Source: an uncultured Verrucomicrobiales bacterium
GTDB lineage: Bacteria > Verrucomicrobiota > Verrucomicrobiia > Verrucomicrobiales > Akkermansiaceae
Direction of reading: 5' to 3'
Length of the DNA: 64,000 nt
Assembly: GCA_937951675.1 (NCBI GenBank)
Contig: CALFBI010000007.1
Span: 1-64,000, forward strand
Shown here in pieces: positions 28,438 to 38,869 of the stretch (the stretch's first letter is position 1; each line of letters begins with the position of its first letter). A program made the translations under genes and the position numbers. Below the pieces are notes generated by a model that saw nothing but the letters and a program-made list of their open reading frames with translations, did no database searches and was not told the origin of the DNA.

Positions 28438-29232
28438 ATGTCACCTCACCTCATTTCCTTAAGCCAAAAGCATCTTTCTGAGCAAACAGCGCTCCCCTTT
28501 GCAGAGGCTTCGAAGCTTAAACTGCCTGAACTTCAACCCGTCTTAGAGGATCTTATCCCGGCCGTGATTTCTTCATGGCACCTGATTTGCACTTCATCGG
28601 ACAAGGCCTCCTCTCTTTTTGACGCCCTCTCAAGCCCGGAAAGCGACCCTCAAGCGTCCAAAGACCTTGTCGCATACTCTTTTACTAAAGAGAACTTAAC
28701 CAAGCTGAACGCTCAGCTCAGAGCTCATGACTCCATTCCTTCTACTCATATCGCGCAAGAAGTGCTACAAGCCGCGACGACGCTCTGCCGAGAGACCGTA
28801 TTGAAGCAAATAAAAAGAGGTGGCTTAAATGCCGCAGGGTTCGCTTCGCTCATCAATGATCAAGCCTCTTACCTTGAGCAAACTAGCTCTCCTTACCTCG
28901 CTCAACCCACTCCTCAGGAAATCGAGACCACTCGTTCACCGGAAGAAGAAACCGAAGTGAAAGCGCCCTCCAAATACCGAATCGATCCCTCTCGTCAAAA
29001 GGCCTCTTCCAAAATGTCCCCAGCAAAGAAGTTCCTCTCATTGAGCCTTCTCGTCATCATCACCCTACTTGGTTGGAAGATGTGTCGCACTCAAGTCGCT
29101 CCGATCCCTCAAGCTCCTCCGATCCCTGCTGCTATCATCGTAGACGAAGAGCCTGACGCCGAAGAACTTCTCAATGAGACTCCGGAAAACGATAAGCCTG
29201 CTGAAGGTGAGTCGACAGAACCACTCGACTGA
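28438..29232 (+). CDS. Membrane protein of unknown function, DUF937-like N-terminus
   Basis: The 264-residue product has a helical N-terminal region (about 1-145) that vaguely resembles DUF937 domains, a charged linker, one membrane segment near residues 198-216 (FLSLSLLVIITLLGWKM) and a proline- and acid-rich tail. I do not recognise a specific function. ATG 28438 gives a sensible protein; the frame is open further left but runs through rpsN on the other strand. Its 3' end overlaps the end of the convergent addA gene by 62 bases. Confidence 0.6.
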   Translation: MSPHLISLSQKHLSEQTALPFAEASKLKLPELQPVLEDLIPAVISSWHLICTSSDKASSLFDALSSPESDPQASKDLVAYSFTKENLTKLNAQLRAHDSIPSTHIAQEVLQAATTLCRETVLKQIKRGGLNAAGFASLINDQASYLEQTSSPYLAQPTPQEIETTRSPEEETEVKAPSKYRIDPSRQKASSKMSPAKKFLSLSLLVIITLLGWKMCRTQVAPIPQAPPIPAAIIVDEEPDAEELLNETPENDKPAEGESTEPLD

Positions 29233-32200
29233 CCTTCTCTGGGGCGCATCCTGTGAGGACCGAAGCTGCCGCGGCGTAAAGACGGGTTTGCTTTTCGTAA
29301 GAGGCCACTAATTCCCCCATCTCCGAAACACGATCCGTCTTATACTCAATAATTTCGCAAGACCCCTTGCGTAAATGAATACGATCAATCACTCCGCTGA
29401 CCCACTCCCCTTCCATTTCTAAATCAAAGGAAACTTCCCTCAGGACCTTTTCACCGGAAGAAAACTGCTGCCGATCGAAATAAGGCCAAATCTCCTTCGC
29501 GGAGATCAATTTTCTCAAGGTTGGAGAAAGAAGTAAAAGCTCATCCTCATTAAGGCACTCCACTTGTGCTAACTCCTCGTGTAGAGACTGCCCATACCGT
29601 CGCCCTGCAGCTTGCTCTGGATCTAGTTGAGGCTTTTCATGACGACTTGGCAAAAGAGCCTGTCTCCGGATCATCACCGGAGGAGGTAACTTCAACGACC
29701 CCTCATCTTGCTCCTCTTCGGCCGGCTTCTCTCTTTCAAATGGCTCTGGCCAGACCCCTTCCTTCCATTCTCCTAAAATAGGCGCGCCAAAGAAATCTTC
29801 CTTAGCAGAACCCTCCGGAGAGGCCACTAAATGCGCTAAAGAGGCTTCCGAAAGGCGCTCCGAAACCTTTTCTGGGACCATCACCCAGAGTGAATGCTTG
29901 GCTCGCGTGAGCGCGACATAGTAACGACAAAGGCCTTCTATACATTGCGCTTCTTTCCACTTCGCCAAAGGCTCTCGAGTTGAAGGCAGCGCCTCAAGCA
30001 CCTCTTTTTTTGTTTTCAGCATGGTTTGTAAAACCTCCCCTTGAGCATCTTTCCATTCTAATGTCTCAAAATGAGACAAGGTGTCGAAAGCCTCCTTACT
30101 GAGATAAGGGAGCACGACAAGATCAAACCCAAGCCCCTTGGACTGGTGAATCGACATGACCTGAATCTCACCTTTTCCTCCAACTTGCTTCCGAGTCACC
30201 CCTTCCAACATCCGAAGTAGTTTCTCTCCAGAAGCCTCTCCTTTCTCCTCAAAATCAGAAAGTAAAACCTCTAAGTAGTCGAACCGCTCATGCACAAAAT
30301 GACTAGACTCTTTTAGCAAGCGAAAAACCATCATCACTTCGCGTAGCACCCCAGCCCAGCCTTGCTCCACTCGCGCTTCACGCAGAGCCTCCCACTGCTC
30401 ACTTCGTTCACTTCCTTTGGAGGCTAGCCAGGCGCTTAAGGGACTCTGCATACACCGCTGATAAGCGAACTGATCCGCGGGTGTCAGCATCCACTTGATA
30501 ATCTCAAGCAGCACTTCTCCTGCCGGAAAATCTTCTACCACTTTTTCATTCACGACAGGAGAAACGCGATACCCAAACTCTCGCAAGGCCTGAGTCACCT
30601 TAGAGACTTGCGGATTGGTCCTAACAATCACAGCGCAAGTAAGCCCTCGTTCTAGTGGGGCCTCTTCTTTAAGTAAATGATCTAACAGATTTAGGCGCTG
30701 TGCCTCCTCTTCTGGCCCTGACCCATTCAACTGAAGAACTCTGGCCCGGCCTGCTTGCTTCTTCGCTGCATCATGTTCTCCGAAATTCCAATGCGACAGG
30801 ACTCCCTTAGGTAAAGTCAACTGAGCAAGCGCTTCATGCGAGCAAGTCGCATTGACAAGATCTAAAATAGCCTGACTCGAACGATAAGACCGATTCATAG
30901 GCACCACGCTCAAGCTCTCGGAATAACGCTCTTTCAGCTCCCCAAATAAACGCGGCTCTCCACCACGCCAACCGTAAATACTTTGTTTCTGGTCCCCGAC
31001 CACAAAAAGGCTTCGCACTTCTTCTGGATCGAAAACGGCTTCATCAATAGAGCTCTCTAAGGCCTTCCATTGCCCCCGACTCGTATCTTGAAACTCATCT
31101 AGCATCCAATGCTCATGCGAGACATCCATTCGGTAGGCCATCTGGCGGCGCCAATGCTCAGAAGACTCCGTCAATAACCGAGTCAAATCTGAATGAACAA
31201 GTCTCCCCTGCTGACGGATTTTTTCATGATACTGCTTCTCGTAAAGGGCAAGTAAAGCCCAGACCCCTTTGGTTTGCTGAGCCCGGTTCTGAATCTCTCC
31301 TCGCACATAAGATCCTACGATTCGCCAAAGGGCCTCTTGAAAAGGAGCTGGAAATTGATACTCATTTCGATAGTAATCCCAGCTAAACTCTTTTTCCCGA
31401 ATTGTTCCTAATTGTGCCAATAAAGCCTCCAGTAAAGGAGGAGGGGTTTGCCCTGATCCAGGCTGATAATTCTCAAAAAAAGTAATGAGCTTCAACCAAG
31501 GCTGATCCCAATTCTTGCGAAGCTTCCCCGATCCGGTTGAGACACCGGCTAATCCTTCTTTCAAAATCATCGCCTCCTGCGGGAAAGAAAGTGATTCTGG
31601 TAGAGTCGACAAGAAATCGTCCTTTTCTAAAATCGCGACCTCATCTCCCCATCTAGAAGGAGAAGGAGCCATTAAAAATCGGCCATGCCATTCGGAGAGG
31701 TATTGCTCGATCTTTTGATGAACTCGGTTTTCCTCCTCCCCGATCGTTGCCATTTTAAAAGCACTCGTGAAGGCAGACAGAGACTCACCCGCCACAAAAA
31801 TATCTGCTAACAAATCTTCCTGCGACTCACGGTGCTCGAAATCATCCATCACCTGAAACCCAACCATCCCCAGATCCATCGAAAAATGACTGATAATCTT
31901 AGCAAAAAAACCATCTAAAGTTCCCAGCGAAAGACGGCTCATCTCATGAACAAGCCTCCCTAGTAAAAATTGATACTTCTGCTGAGAAAAGGAAAGTTTG
32001 GCAAAGGTCTCCCCAGAAACAATCCCCTTCTGCTCGCGACTTCCTTTTAATAAAATCTTAAGCTCCGCTGACAACTCATCAGCCTCTGAGACAGAGGACG
32101 CCGCTCGGCTAAGACGCAATAGAATCTCTTCTACAAACTCCCCTGCCGCTTTCCGAGTAAAGGTCAGCGCAATGATTTTCTGCGAATCAACACCTAGAAC

Positions 32201-32302
32201 TAGTAACGCAATAAATCGACTCGTTAATTGATACGTCTTCCCAGACCCTGCCGAAGCTTCAATAAAAACGTTTTGAACTCCATGTAAAGCATCGTCCTTC
32301 AT
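29171..32302 (-). CDS. addA: AddA/RecB-like helicase-nuclease subunit
   Basis: The 1043-residue product is a UvrD-type superfamily 1A helicase. It has Walker A EASAGSGKTYQL near the N-terminus, the LTFTRKAAGEF motif, Walker B MLDEFQDTSRGQW, KQSIYGWRGGEPRLF, MSIHQSKGLGFDLV and RYYVALTRAK. A C-terminal RecB-type nuclease domain follows with VIDRIHL and IIEYKTDR, the PD-(D/E)xK catalytic core. With the adjacent addB it should process double-strand breaks for recombination. The start overlaps the addB stop by 4 bases (ATGA), indicating translational coupling. The 3' end overlaps the convergent membrane-protein gene. Confidence 0.9.
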   Translation of the reverse strand: MKDDALHGVQNVFIEASAGSGKTYQLTSRFIALLVLGVDSQKIIALTFTRKAAGEFVEEILLRLSRAASSVSEADELSAELKILLKGSREQKGIVSGETFAKLSFSQQKYQFLLGRLVHEMSRLSLGTLDGFFAKIISHFSMDLGMVGFQVMDDFEHRESQEDLLADIFVAGESLSAFTSAFKMATIGEEENRVHQKIEQYLSEWHGRFLMAPSPSRWGDEVAILEKDDFLSTLPESLSFPQEAMILKEGLAGVSTGSGKLRKNWDQPWLKLITFFENYQPGSGQTPPPLLEALLAQLGTIREKEFSWDYYRNEYQFPAPFQEALWRIVGSYVRGEIQNRAQQTKGVWALLALYEKQYHEKIRQQGRLVHSDLTRLLTESSEHWRRQMAYRMDVSHEHWMLDEFQDTSRGQWKALESSIDEAVFDPEEVRSLFVVGDQKQSIYGWRGGEPRLFGELKERYSESLSVVPMNRSYRSSQAILDLVNATCSHEALAQLTLPKGVLSHWNFGEHDAAKKQAGRARVLQLNGSGPEEEAQRLNLLDHLLKEEAPLERGLTCAVIVRTNPQVSKVTQALREFGYRVSPVVNEKVVEDFPAGEVLLEIIKWMLTPADQFAYQRCMQSPLSAWLASKGSERSEQWEALREARVEQGWAGVLREVMMVFRLLKESSHFVHERFDYLEVLLSDFEEKGEASGEKLLRMLEGVTRKQVGGKGEIQVMSIHQSKGLGFDLVVLPYLSKEAFDTLSHFETLEWKDAQGEVLQTMLKTKKEVLEALPSTREPLAKWKEAQCIEGLCRYYVALTRAKHSLWVMVPEKVSERLSEASLAHLVASPEGSAKEDFFGAPILGEWKEGVWPEPFEREKPAEEEQDEGSLKLPPPVMIRRQALLPSRHEKPQLDPEQAAGRRYGQSLHEELAQVECLNEDELLLLSPTLRKLISAKEIWPYFDRQQFSSGEKVLREVSFDLEMEGEWVSGVIDRIHLRKGSCEIIEYKTDRVSEMGELVASYEKQTRLYAAAASVLTGCAPEKVSRVVLSTHLQQAYRFPESH

Positions 32303-34962
32303 CGGTCACTCCCTCCTACAACAAGCTCTTGATACTCTCCCTCTTCTATCTCTTGTGATCTAGGAGGCCAGAAAACTTGCCCATTAATGGCTTGAATCAC
32401 GGCCTGCGCCCACTCCAAGGCTGAGTCAAAATGAGACTCGTCAAATCCTGACCAAGGATCAACTTTCACCTCACTCAAAGCACGGGGAAGCTGAAAATAA
32501 GCAAGCGCTGGCATCTCACCAAAAACCTCTCGCACCACGGCCGCATACAACGGAAGCTGCAGGTTTTGCCATGCCTGAGCTCCACGCCGGCCTTCCTTTG
32601 GAATAGCCGCAGCGAGCAAGCCTTCTTCCTCTCTCGCCGAAGTCCAATGAGATTTTTGAGGAGAGACTGCTTTTCCTCGAGTCTTATAGTCGATCACCCG
32701 TAAGCCCATCGAATCATGTTGATCAATCCGGTCCACCGATACTGAAATCTTGCGCCCTTCTGACCAAGGAAGCTCTCTTCGAAAGCTCCATTCTACTTCT
32801 TTAATCTTCCAGCCCGCTTCACGCTCCCGCGCTTGAACGATCGAGAACTGCCGTAACCGCTCCCGCATCGAGTCCTCCTGTAACAAAAGAGGTAGCGGCC
32901 AATCCTGACCATAAAGACCATGCATCACTCGACCTAATCGAGATTCTAAAAATTCCATAATCTCATCGGCGTTTGAAGAATCCCGCACCGACTCCTCTCT
33001 CCCAAAGTCTTCTAACACCCGGTGCATCACAGACCCAAAATCTGTTGCCTCGAGTTCCCTCTTTTCTTGTGGGTGACGCTCCATTCCCTCTACTCGCCTC
33101 AAGTAGAACTGAAAAGGACAGCGCAGATAATCATTCAAAGCACTCGGGCTCAAACTCCAATCCGATGGGAAAGGCTCCCCCGAAGCCTTAAACTCCCAGT
33201 CCCGTGACCATGGCGCTGCAGAAACCGTTTTCGCACTCATCGGCAAATGAAAGCACTTCTCGACCCGGGTTGATAAAACGGAAGGGTCGCAGCGAAAAAG
33301 TAATGGCGACGGAATCTGAGGATCCGCCTGTCGATTAACCTTTGAGAGAAAAAACTCCACCCTTCCTTCGCGACTCTGTAAGAGAGACTCCAAAAGATAC
33401 GAGTCACGAGCGATTCGGCTTCGGCGGCATTGCATCCCTAGTTTTTCCCGTAAATGATCTGGTAAAAAGCCGTCCTCTACATTCACATCCGGAAGATTCC
33501 CTTCATGACAATCAAAAACCTTCACCTGAGGAGCCGGATCATACAAGACCTCTAACCAACTTTGTAAATCAAGCACCGAACCTGCAGGATCTGCAATCAA
33601 ACGCTGAGAACGAAGTGACTCTAGCAAAAGGTCTATGATCAGTAAAACTTCTCCTTTAGCGTCGAGCCCTTTAAGTTTCAACTGTTGAATCACTTTTTCA
33701 AGAGCCGCGAACTCTTCGCGTAAAGCTGACTGGGGAGGAAGAACCTTCTCTAGAAAAAATTTGAAATTTTGAAATCGAGCCAAATCCCCCCATTCTTCAA
33801 AAAGAGTCAATGCTTTTTGGATCGATTCCGCATCTTCCCGGCGCCTTTCATTTCGACCTATTCCTTCAAGACCTGAATCGTAGTTGCTGATCCGCTTAAG
33901 GTCTTTTAAATGTTGCGGTAAATACTCGGCTTGAACACGGTCCAAAGCAGAGGCAAGGTCATAAGAAGATTCCGCCAAATGCGGCAAAACCCACTCATTC
34001 TTCAGTAGCTTCCGAAAACTTCTAAAATCTCCTTTCGCCACCCATCCTCGGGCCTGCTCTAAGAAACTTCCTTCCACCCCTGCCGAGCGACGCTTTCCCT
34101 GAGGAGAAAAAGTGGTCCACCCCGCTCGCTGAAAAGCCCCTGACAGCTCAGACGTTTCGCCACAAGCCACCACTGCCAGATCCTCATTAGAAATCTGAGC
34201 TCGCGCAATAGAATTTACCACCGCCTGAGCGGCCTCCTGAGAACTCTGCCGTAAAGTGATTTGCTCCTGAGAAACAGAAAGATTCCTCCCTCCCCAATCC
34301 TCCTCGAGAGGTCTTCCATGGGCATCAAAAGTTTCGGCGAAAGATTCTGGGGCATGAACTAAGATCGTAGGTTCATCACCCCAAGCTCTCACCGTCAAAG
34401 GATCCGCATCTGTCACGCCAGCAACGACCACTTTTTGCCCCTCTAAAAAAGCACGGTGAGTCCGCTTCGAAGCAATTATATCAACGAAATGACGCTCTCT
34501 CAGGTAAGAAACCACCCGCCCTTCTAATAAAGATAGCTCCCGCCACCTTTCCGGGTCTTCGACTTGATCAACAACCTCTGCAAAACCTAAATCCGCTTCC
34601 ATCAAGGCGTATCGAGTCCGATCAATCTCACGCGCAATTGCCAAACTCCACCCTCGCGACCTCTTCTCAGGCATCACAGGAATCAAAGTGCGAATCTCTT
34701 CCCGGCTGGCCTCTAGCAAAATCTCTGACCAAGCCAGCACATGCTCCAGTCGCCCTCCTTCGACTTGCCCCAGGAACCAGCCCGGTGTCACCACCTGAGG
34801 AGACCAACAGCCACCTTTTGCTGCCAAGGCCTGCCGAACCCGACGCCCGCTCTGCGCGGTAGGCACGACTAAAATCATCTCAGACAACTCTTCTCGACGC
34901 TCCCATAACCAATCCACTAACTGAGGTAAAAAAGGACGGTCCCAAGGAAAAAAATAGCGCAT
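32299..34962 (-). CDS. addB: AddB-like nuclease subunit lacking iron-sulfur cysteines
   Basis: The 887-residue product is the partner of AddA: an inactivated helicase-like N-terminal part (start PWDRPFLPQLVDWL, VPTAQSGRRVRQAL) followed by a RecB-type nuclease domain with LNDYLRCPFQFYLRR, SVDRIDQ and RVIDYKTRG. In Bacillus AddB one cysteine before the nuclease domain and three at the C-terminus bind a 4Fe-4S cluster. Here the first is kept (RCPFQFYL) but the C-terminal end (FWPPRSQEIEEGEYQELV) has no cysteine, so no cluster is expected. It is transcribed with addA, overlapping by 4 bases. Confidence 0.85.
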   Translation of the reverse strand: MRYFFPWDRPFLPQLVDWLWERREELSEMILVVPTAQSGRRVRQALAAKGGCWSPQVVTPGWFLGQVEGGRLEHVLAWSEILLEASREEIRTLIPVMPEKRSRGWSLAIAREIDRTRYALMEADLGFAEVVDQVEDPERWRELSLLEGRVVSYLRERHFVDIIASKRTHRAFLEGQKVVVAGVTDADPLTVRAWGDEPTILVHAPESFAETFDAHGRPLEEDWGGRNLSVSQEQITLRQSSQEAAQAVVNSIARAQISNEDLAVVACGETSELSGAFQRAGWTTFSPQGKRRSAGVEGSFLEQARGWVAKGDFRSFRKLLKNEWVLPHLAESSYDLASALDRVQAEYLPQHLKDLKRISNYDSGLEGIGRNERRREDAESIQKALTLFEEWGDLARFQNFKFFLEKVLPPQSALREEFAALEKVIQQLKLKGLDAKGEVLLIIDLLLESLRSQRLIADPAGSVLDLQSWLEVLYDPAPQVKVFDCHEGNLPDVNVEDGFLPDHLREKLGMQCRRSRIARDSYLLESLLQSREGRVEFFLSKVNRQADPQIPSPLLFRCDPSVLSTRVEKCFHLPMSAKTVSAAPWSRDWEFKASGEPFPSDWSLSPSALNDYLRCPFQFYLRRVEGMERHPQEKRELEATDFGSVMHRVLEDFGREESVRDSSNADEIMEFLESRLGRVMHGLYGQDWPLPLLLQEDSMRERLRQFSIVQAREREAGWKIKEVEWSFRRELPWSEGRKISVSVDRIDQHDSMGLRVIDYKTRGKAVSPQKSHWTSAREEEGLLAAAIPKEGRRGAQAWQNLQLPLYAAVVREVFGEMPALAYFQLPRALSEVKVDPWSGFDESHFDSALEWAQAVIQAINGQVFWPPRSQEIEEGEYQELVVGGSDR

Positions 34963-35129
34963 TTGAATACGCCCAACCTACCGCGTCTCAAAAGACTTGA
35001 GAAGAACAGATCTCTCATCCTTCCATTATTTCTTGGAATAGTTGTAACAACGGGGATTCCTTGGTTTTTTGAGGCGCTGGCTTTGTTTCTTTTACTTTTT
35101 CCGCACAAGAGTCGATAGTGAGAGCTAAG

Positions 35130-35687
35130 ATGATCAAAATTAAAAAGACCTCACGCCCTGTCCTCTTTGGCTTATTTTTAATCACCTTCGGACTCATTTC
35201 CTGCACACAACACTCGCCGCTGAGCACAGTCCAAAGCTTTTCCCCAGCTCGTTACTCCGGTGTCTGGCACGAGATCGGCAGACTCCCCAATCCGTTTGAG
35301 CGTAACATCATCGCCGCACGAGCCACTTACCAGTTACGACAAGATGGCTCCATCAGTGTTCTGAATGAAGGAATCAAAGCGGATGGCAAAAAAAACTCTA
35401 TCACAGGGCGCGCGACCCCAGTCGGAGACGTAAAAGAAGGGAAGCTCAAAGTTCGTTTTGATCCCTTTCCTGCCTCTCTTTTTGCCGGGGACTACTGGGT
35501 TCTTTTCGTCGATACCTCTTATCAGAATGCGATCGTAGGATCCCCCAATCGCAAGCTTCTCTGGCTCCTGTCCAAGAATCCAAAAGCTTCTTTAAAAACA
35601 TTCCAGTCTCCGCTGGAAAAACTTTCTAAAAAAGGGTTTCCAACGGAAAAAATCATCCTTAATCCCAAGCGAATTTTAAGCCATTAA
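35130..35687 (+). CDS. blc: Lipocalin family lipoprotein (Blc-like)
   Basis: The 185-residue protein begins with a lipoprotein signal whose lipobox is GLISC, so it is likely anchored in a membrane. The lipocalin motif YSGVWHEIGRLPNPFE matches the GxW signature at the start of the beta-barrel; DYWVLFVD and the late LWLLSKNP match conserved strands of bacterial Blc. Such proteins bind hydrophobic lipids and are tied to membrane stress. ATG 35130 was preferred over an in-frame GTG at 35118. It diverges from addB. Confidence 0.88.
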   Translation: MIKIKKTSRPVLFGLFLITFGLISCTQHSPLSTVQSFSPARYSGVWHEIGRLPNPFERNIIAARATYQLRQDGSISVLNEGIKADGKKNSITGRATPVGDVKEGKLKVRFDPFPASLFAGDYWVLFVDTSYQNAIVGSPNRKLLWLLSKNPKASLKTFQSPLEKLSKKGFPTEKIILNPKRILSH

Positions 35688-35761
35688 GATCTAAAATCAT
35701 TTGAGAGTAAGGTAAATCACAGCCTCACTCCCAAAAAATGACTAGAGAAAAGGCCCCTCCC

Positions 35762-37315
35762 TTACGCCCCTAAAAGGGCTTCAAACCCTTTCTTCATCGC
35801 TATCATTGCTTCGGCGGTCTGGGGCTCTGGTTTGATTTCGCCTCCTTCTTCAGGGCGGCAAAACTTCGCTTCAAGCTCTGCTAAGTCCGCCCAGCATACT
35901 GTGACTGCCGCGCGGATCCCTGCTCCTAATGCCGCGGAGCCTGAAACAGCAAGACGTTGCACAGGCACTTGAAAAACGTTCGCTACAATCTGAGCGATCC
36001 CATTATTTTTAGAAGCACCTCCTGTCAAAAGAACGACTTCTGGCTGCACTCCTAACCATTCTGACTGAATCCTCATATTGGTGAACTGACCTTCTAATAG
36101 AGCACGGACAATGGCAGGGTGCGATTTCTCGCCTTCCTCCCATCCCGAGAACGTAATTCCGGCTGAATCCCGAAGAGGGGTAATCTCTGGTTTCACAAAC
36201 GGAAGCATGAGGCGACCAGCATTCCCGGCGGGTTCACTCGCGAGAGCTTCTGTTTCGAAATCGTCCCAGCTAAGGCCGTATTCTTCCTTCACCGCTTCAC
36301 GGGCAAGAGACCCATTCATGAAGCAAATGAGGCTCATGTAACCTCCCATTGGGTTTCCAAAAACATGCCCATAACCGTTCGGGTCTGTAACCGCATTTGG
36401 CATCGCGGCAAACATCGTATCACTCGTCCCGAGGCTAATGACGACTTTACCAGGAGTTGCGGCCCCCATCCCGACAAGGCTGCAGGGATTATCTCCAGAC
36501 CAAACCGTCACAATCGCATCGGCATTGAGCCCATATTTTTCTGTGAAATAAACCGAAACATTTCCGACTAAAGTATCACTACTTACCAGTGCGGGGAGCT
36601 TTTCAGCAAGCCCCTCAGCGGTAGCATTTACGAGATCTTCGTCCCAAGCCTCGTCTGCAAGGTTCATCAAATTCATCCCAGCACCATCGCCGAAATCAAT
36701 TCCGGCTTCCGCTCCCGCAAGAACTGAGGCGAGATAAGAGCTAACGAGATGAACGCTCCCTGTTTCGGCCCACGCCGTAGGATCTTTCTTTGCAAAACGA
36801 CGAATCTGGGGTCCTGAAAAACGCTCAATCGCAATCGAACCACTTTTAGCACAAACCACTTCATTCCCCCCAACTGCGGTCGCGATCTCGGCACACTCTT
36901 CCGAGGTTGAACCATCCATCCAGATCGGTGAAGTAGAACGGGTGAGGCAACCTTCGAGTTGCGACTTCAAATCAGAATCCGCCGAGAGTCCCGAGAGCTT
37001 TTCTGGAAAGCACGAGCGGAGATAAACACTCCCATGCTGTTGACCGGAGCCAGAAACAGCTTCTACTTTAGAGAGATCGACTCCCTGCTCCTTGAGGCGA
37101 GTGAATAAAAGATCTAACGCTTCTAACCACATCCGAGGATCGGCATGGACTTCTCCGTCTTTCCCTCCAGGAATGTAGCCTGATGGCGCCCCATATTGAG
37201 GAAGGTCTTTCCCGAAATTAACGCTTTCTTCGTGAAGGATAGTTCCCGCCTCCGTATCCATGAGGAGAGCAGAAAGACTTTGAGTAGAGGAGTCGAGTCC
37301 GATGACAGTAGGCAT
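35762..37315 (-). CDS. xylB: Xylulokinase
   Basis: XylB phosphorylates D-xylulose to xylulose-5-phosphate for the pentose phosphate pathway. The 517-residue FGGY-family kinase has the N-terminal GLDSSTQSLSALL phosphate motif, the catalytic Asp in DFGDGAGMNLM, the ATP-binding ISLGTSDTMFA, and the C-terminal LLTGGASKNNGIAQIVA. It lies downstream of xylA (111-base gap with a hairpin), which supports xylulose as substrate. ATG 37315 gives a typical N-terminus (MPTVIGLDSSTQ); an in-frame TTG lies at 37321. Confidence 0.93.
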   Translation of the reverse strand: MPTVIGLDSSTQSLSALLMDTEAGTILHEESVNFGKDLPQYGAPSGYIPGGKDGEVHADPRMWLEALDLLFTRLKEQGVDLSKVEAVSGSGQQHGSVYLRSCFPEKLSGLSADSDLKSQLEGCLTRSTSPIWMDGSTSEECAEIATAVGGNEVVCAKSGSIAIERFSGPQIRRFAKKDPTAWAETGSVHLVSSYLASVLAGAEAGIDFGDGAGMNLMNLADEAWDEDLVNATAEGLAEKLPALVSSDTLVGNVSVYFTEKYGLNADAIVTVWSGDNPCSLVGMGAATPGKVVISLGTSDTMFAAMPNAVTDPNGYGHVFGNPMGGYMSLICFMNGSLAREAVKEEYGLSWDDFETEALASEPAGNAGRLMLPFVKPEITPLRDSAGITFSGWEEGEKSHPAIVRALLEGQFTNMRIQSEWLGVQPEVVLLTGGASKNNGIAQIVANVFQVPVQRLAVSGSAALGAGIRAAVTVCWADLAELEAKFCRPEEGGEIKPEPQTAEAMIAMKKGFEALLGA

Positions 37316-37368
37316 AATCAATAAAAGTAGAGCGGGAATTTATCGAATGAGGAGAGGGTGAAAAGAGA

Positions 37369-37402
37369 AAACGCGAAGGAAGTGAACTCCCTTCGCGTTT
37401 TT
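37369..37402 (-). terminator. Hairpin between xylA and xylB
   Basis: An 11-bp perfect stem (AAACGCGAAGG / CCTTCGCGTTT) with a 10-base loop lies 25 bases past the xylA stop. The bases after it on the minus strand (TCTCTTTTC) are a moderate U tract. It may reduce expression of xylB relative to xylA. Confidence 0.6.
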
Positions 37403-37426
37403 AAAAAAGAAAAAGCAGAAAAGTGC

Positions 37427-38740
37427 TTAAACGATGTAATCGTTGAGGAGGTTCTCAAGCATCTCTTGGCGTCCGCTTTCAAGAAGAGGAGAATCGATGC
37501 CGAGAGCATACTCATGAAGCTTATCGAAGTCGCAAGTGCCGGCTTCAATCGACTTCCCAAGTTCCACATTGAAGCTTGAGTAACGATTGCCAACAAATTC
37601 ATCGAAACGACCGTCTTCTAAAATCTTCGCTGCGATCTTAAGACCACGAGCAAAGACATCCATCCCACCGACATGTGCGTGGAAGAGATCCGATGGGTCA
37701 TGTGACTCGCGACGACGTTTGGCATCGAAATTCAAGCCTCCTGTCGTGAAACCACCCATTTTAAGCACCAGCACCATGATGTGTGTTGCGAGATAAATGT
37801 CGGTAGGGAACTGATCCGTGTCCCAACCGATAAGCTCATCACCTTGGTTCGCATCGATCGAACCGAGTGCATCCGAACCAAGAGCTACTTCCATCTCATG
37901 CTGCATGGTGTGCCCTGCAAGAGTCGCGTGGTTCGTTTCGAGGTTCAATTTGAAATGCTCCAGAAGATCGTATTCACGAAGGAAGTTCAAGCAAGCTGCC
38001 GAATCCGAATCGTATTGGTGCGTGGAAGGTTCACGTGGCTTCGGCTCAATGTAGAATTGACCTTTAAACCCAATCTTTTTGGCGTGATCAACAGCCATGT
38101 GAAGGAAGGCAGCAAGGTGATCCAGCTCCCGCTTCATGTCGGTATTAAGAAGAGTTGAGTAACCTTCACGGCCACCCCAGAAGGTGTAACCTTCCCCGCC
38201 GAGGCGGTGAGTCGCTTCGAGGGCTTTTTTCACCTGACTCGCAGCATAGGAATAAACATCCAAGCTCGGAGTGGTAGCTCCACCCTGCGCGTAACGTGGG
38301 TGAGCGAAGAGGCACGCCGTCCCCCAGAGGAGTTTGCGACCTGTTTCTTTTTGTGCTTTCTCAAGAGCGTCAACCACAGCATCGAAGTTATCGTGTGTTT
38401 CTTGAAGAGTAGCTCCTTCAGGAGAAATGTCACGATCGTGCCAGCAATAGTAATCGATATCCATTTTTTCGAGGAACTCGAAGAAAACAGGAATCCGGTT
38501 CAAGGCATTCTGAAGACTATCGCTCTTATCATCCCAAGGCATCACCGCGGTGCCTGCTCCAAATGGATCGGAAAGCTCGTTACGCATCACATGCCAATAA
38601 GGAGCTGCGAAGCGGAGATGCTCACGCATCGTCTTACCTGCTACAACTTCGTCTGGATTGTAATGGCGGAAGGCAAATGGAGAAGACGCATTAGGGCCTT
38701 CATACTTAATCTTTGGAATGTTCGGAAAATATTCAGACAT
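37427..38740 (-). CDS. xylA: Xylose isomerase
   Basis: XylA converts D-xylose to D-xylulose with two divalent metal ions. The 437-residue product has the motifs FCWHDRD-like [68 protein letters not shown] and [11 protein letters not shown] in the family order; length fits class II enzymes. ATG 38740 gives the usual start ([15 protein letters not shown]). It heads a xylA-xylB operon. No xylose transporter or XylR gene lies beside it. The 246 bases upstream hold a possible small rightward gene. Confidence 0.96.
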   Translation of the reverse strand: MSEYFPNIPKIKYEGPNASSPFAFRHYNPDEVVAGKTMREHLRFAAPYWHVMRNELSDPFGAGTAVMPWDDKSDSLQNALNRIPVFFEFLEKMDIDYYCWHDRDISPEGATLQETHDNFDAVVDALEKAQKETGRKLLWGTACLFAHPRYAQGGATTPSLDVYSYAASQVKKALEATHRLGGEGYTFWGGREGYSTLLNTDMKRELDHLAAFLHMAVDHAKKIGFKGQFYIEPKPREPSTHQYDSDSAACLNFLREYDLLEHFKLNLETNHATLAGHTMQHEMEVALGSDALGSIDANQGDELIGWDTDQFPTDIYLATHIMVLVLKMGGFTTGGLNFDAKRRRESHDPSDLFHAHVGGMDVFARGLKIAAKILEDGRFDEFVGNRYSSFNVELGKSIEAGTCDFDKLHEYALGIDSPLLESGRQEMLENLLNDYIV

Positions 38741-38869
38741 CGGATATGACGTATTTAGTTTATAGTTAAAAGGTATTAACGAAATTATGATAATCTCGTG
38801 ACTGTTTACGCCGGTAATGAGGAGGGAAAACAAGATGATCAGCAAGAATATTTTTTGGGATTTGCCTAA

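Noticed and set aside
35015-35227. Leftward 70-codon ORF over the lipocalin start
   Set aside because: It lies antisense to the clear lipocalin signal peptide and shows no domain.
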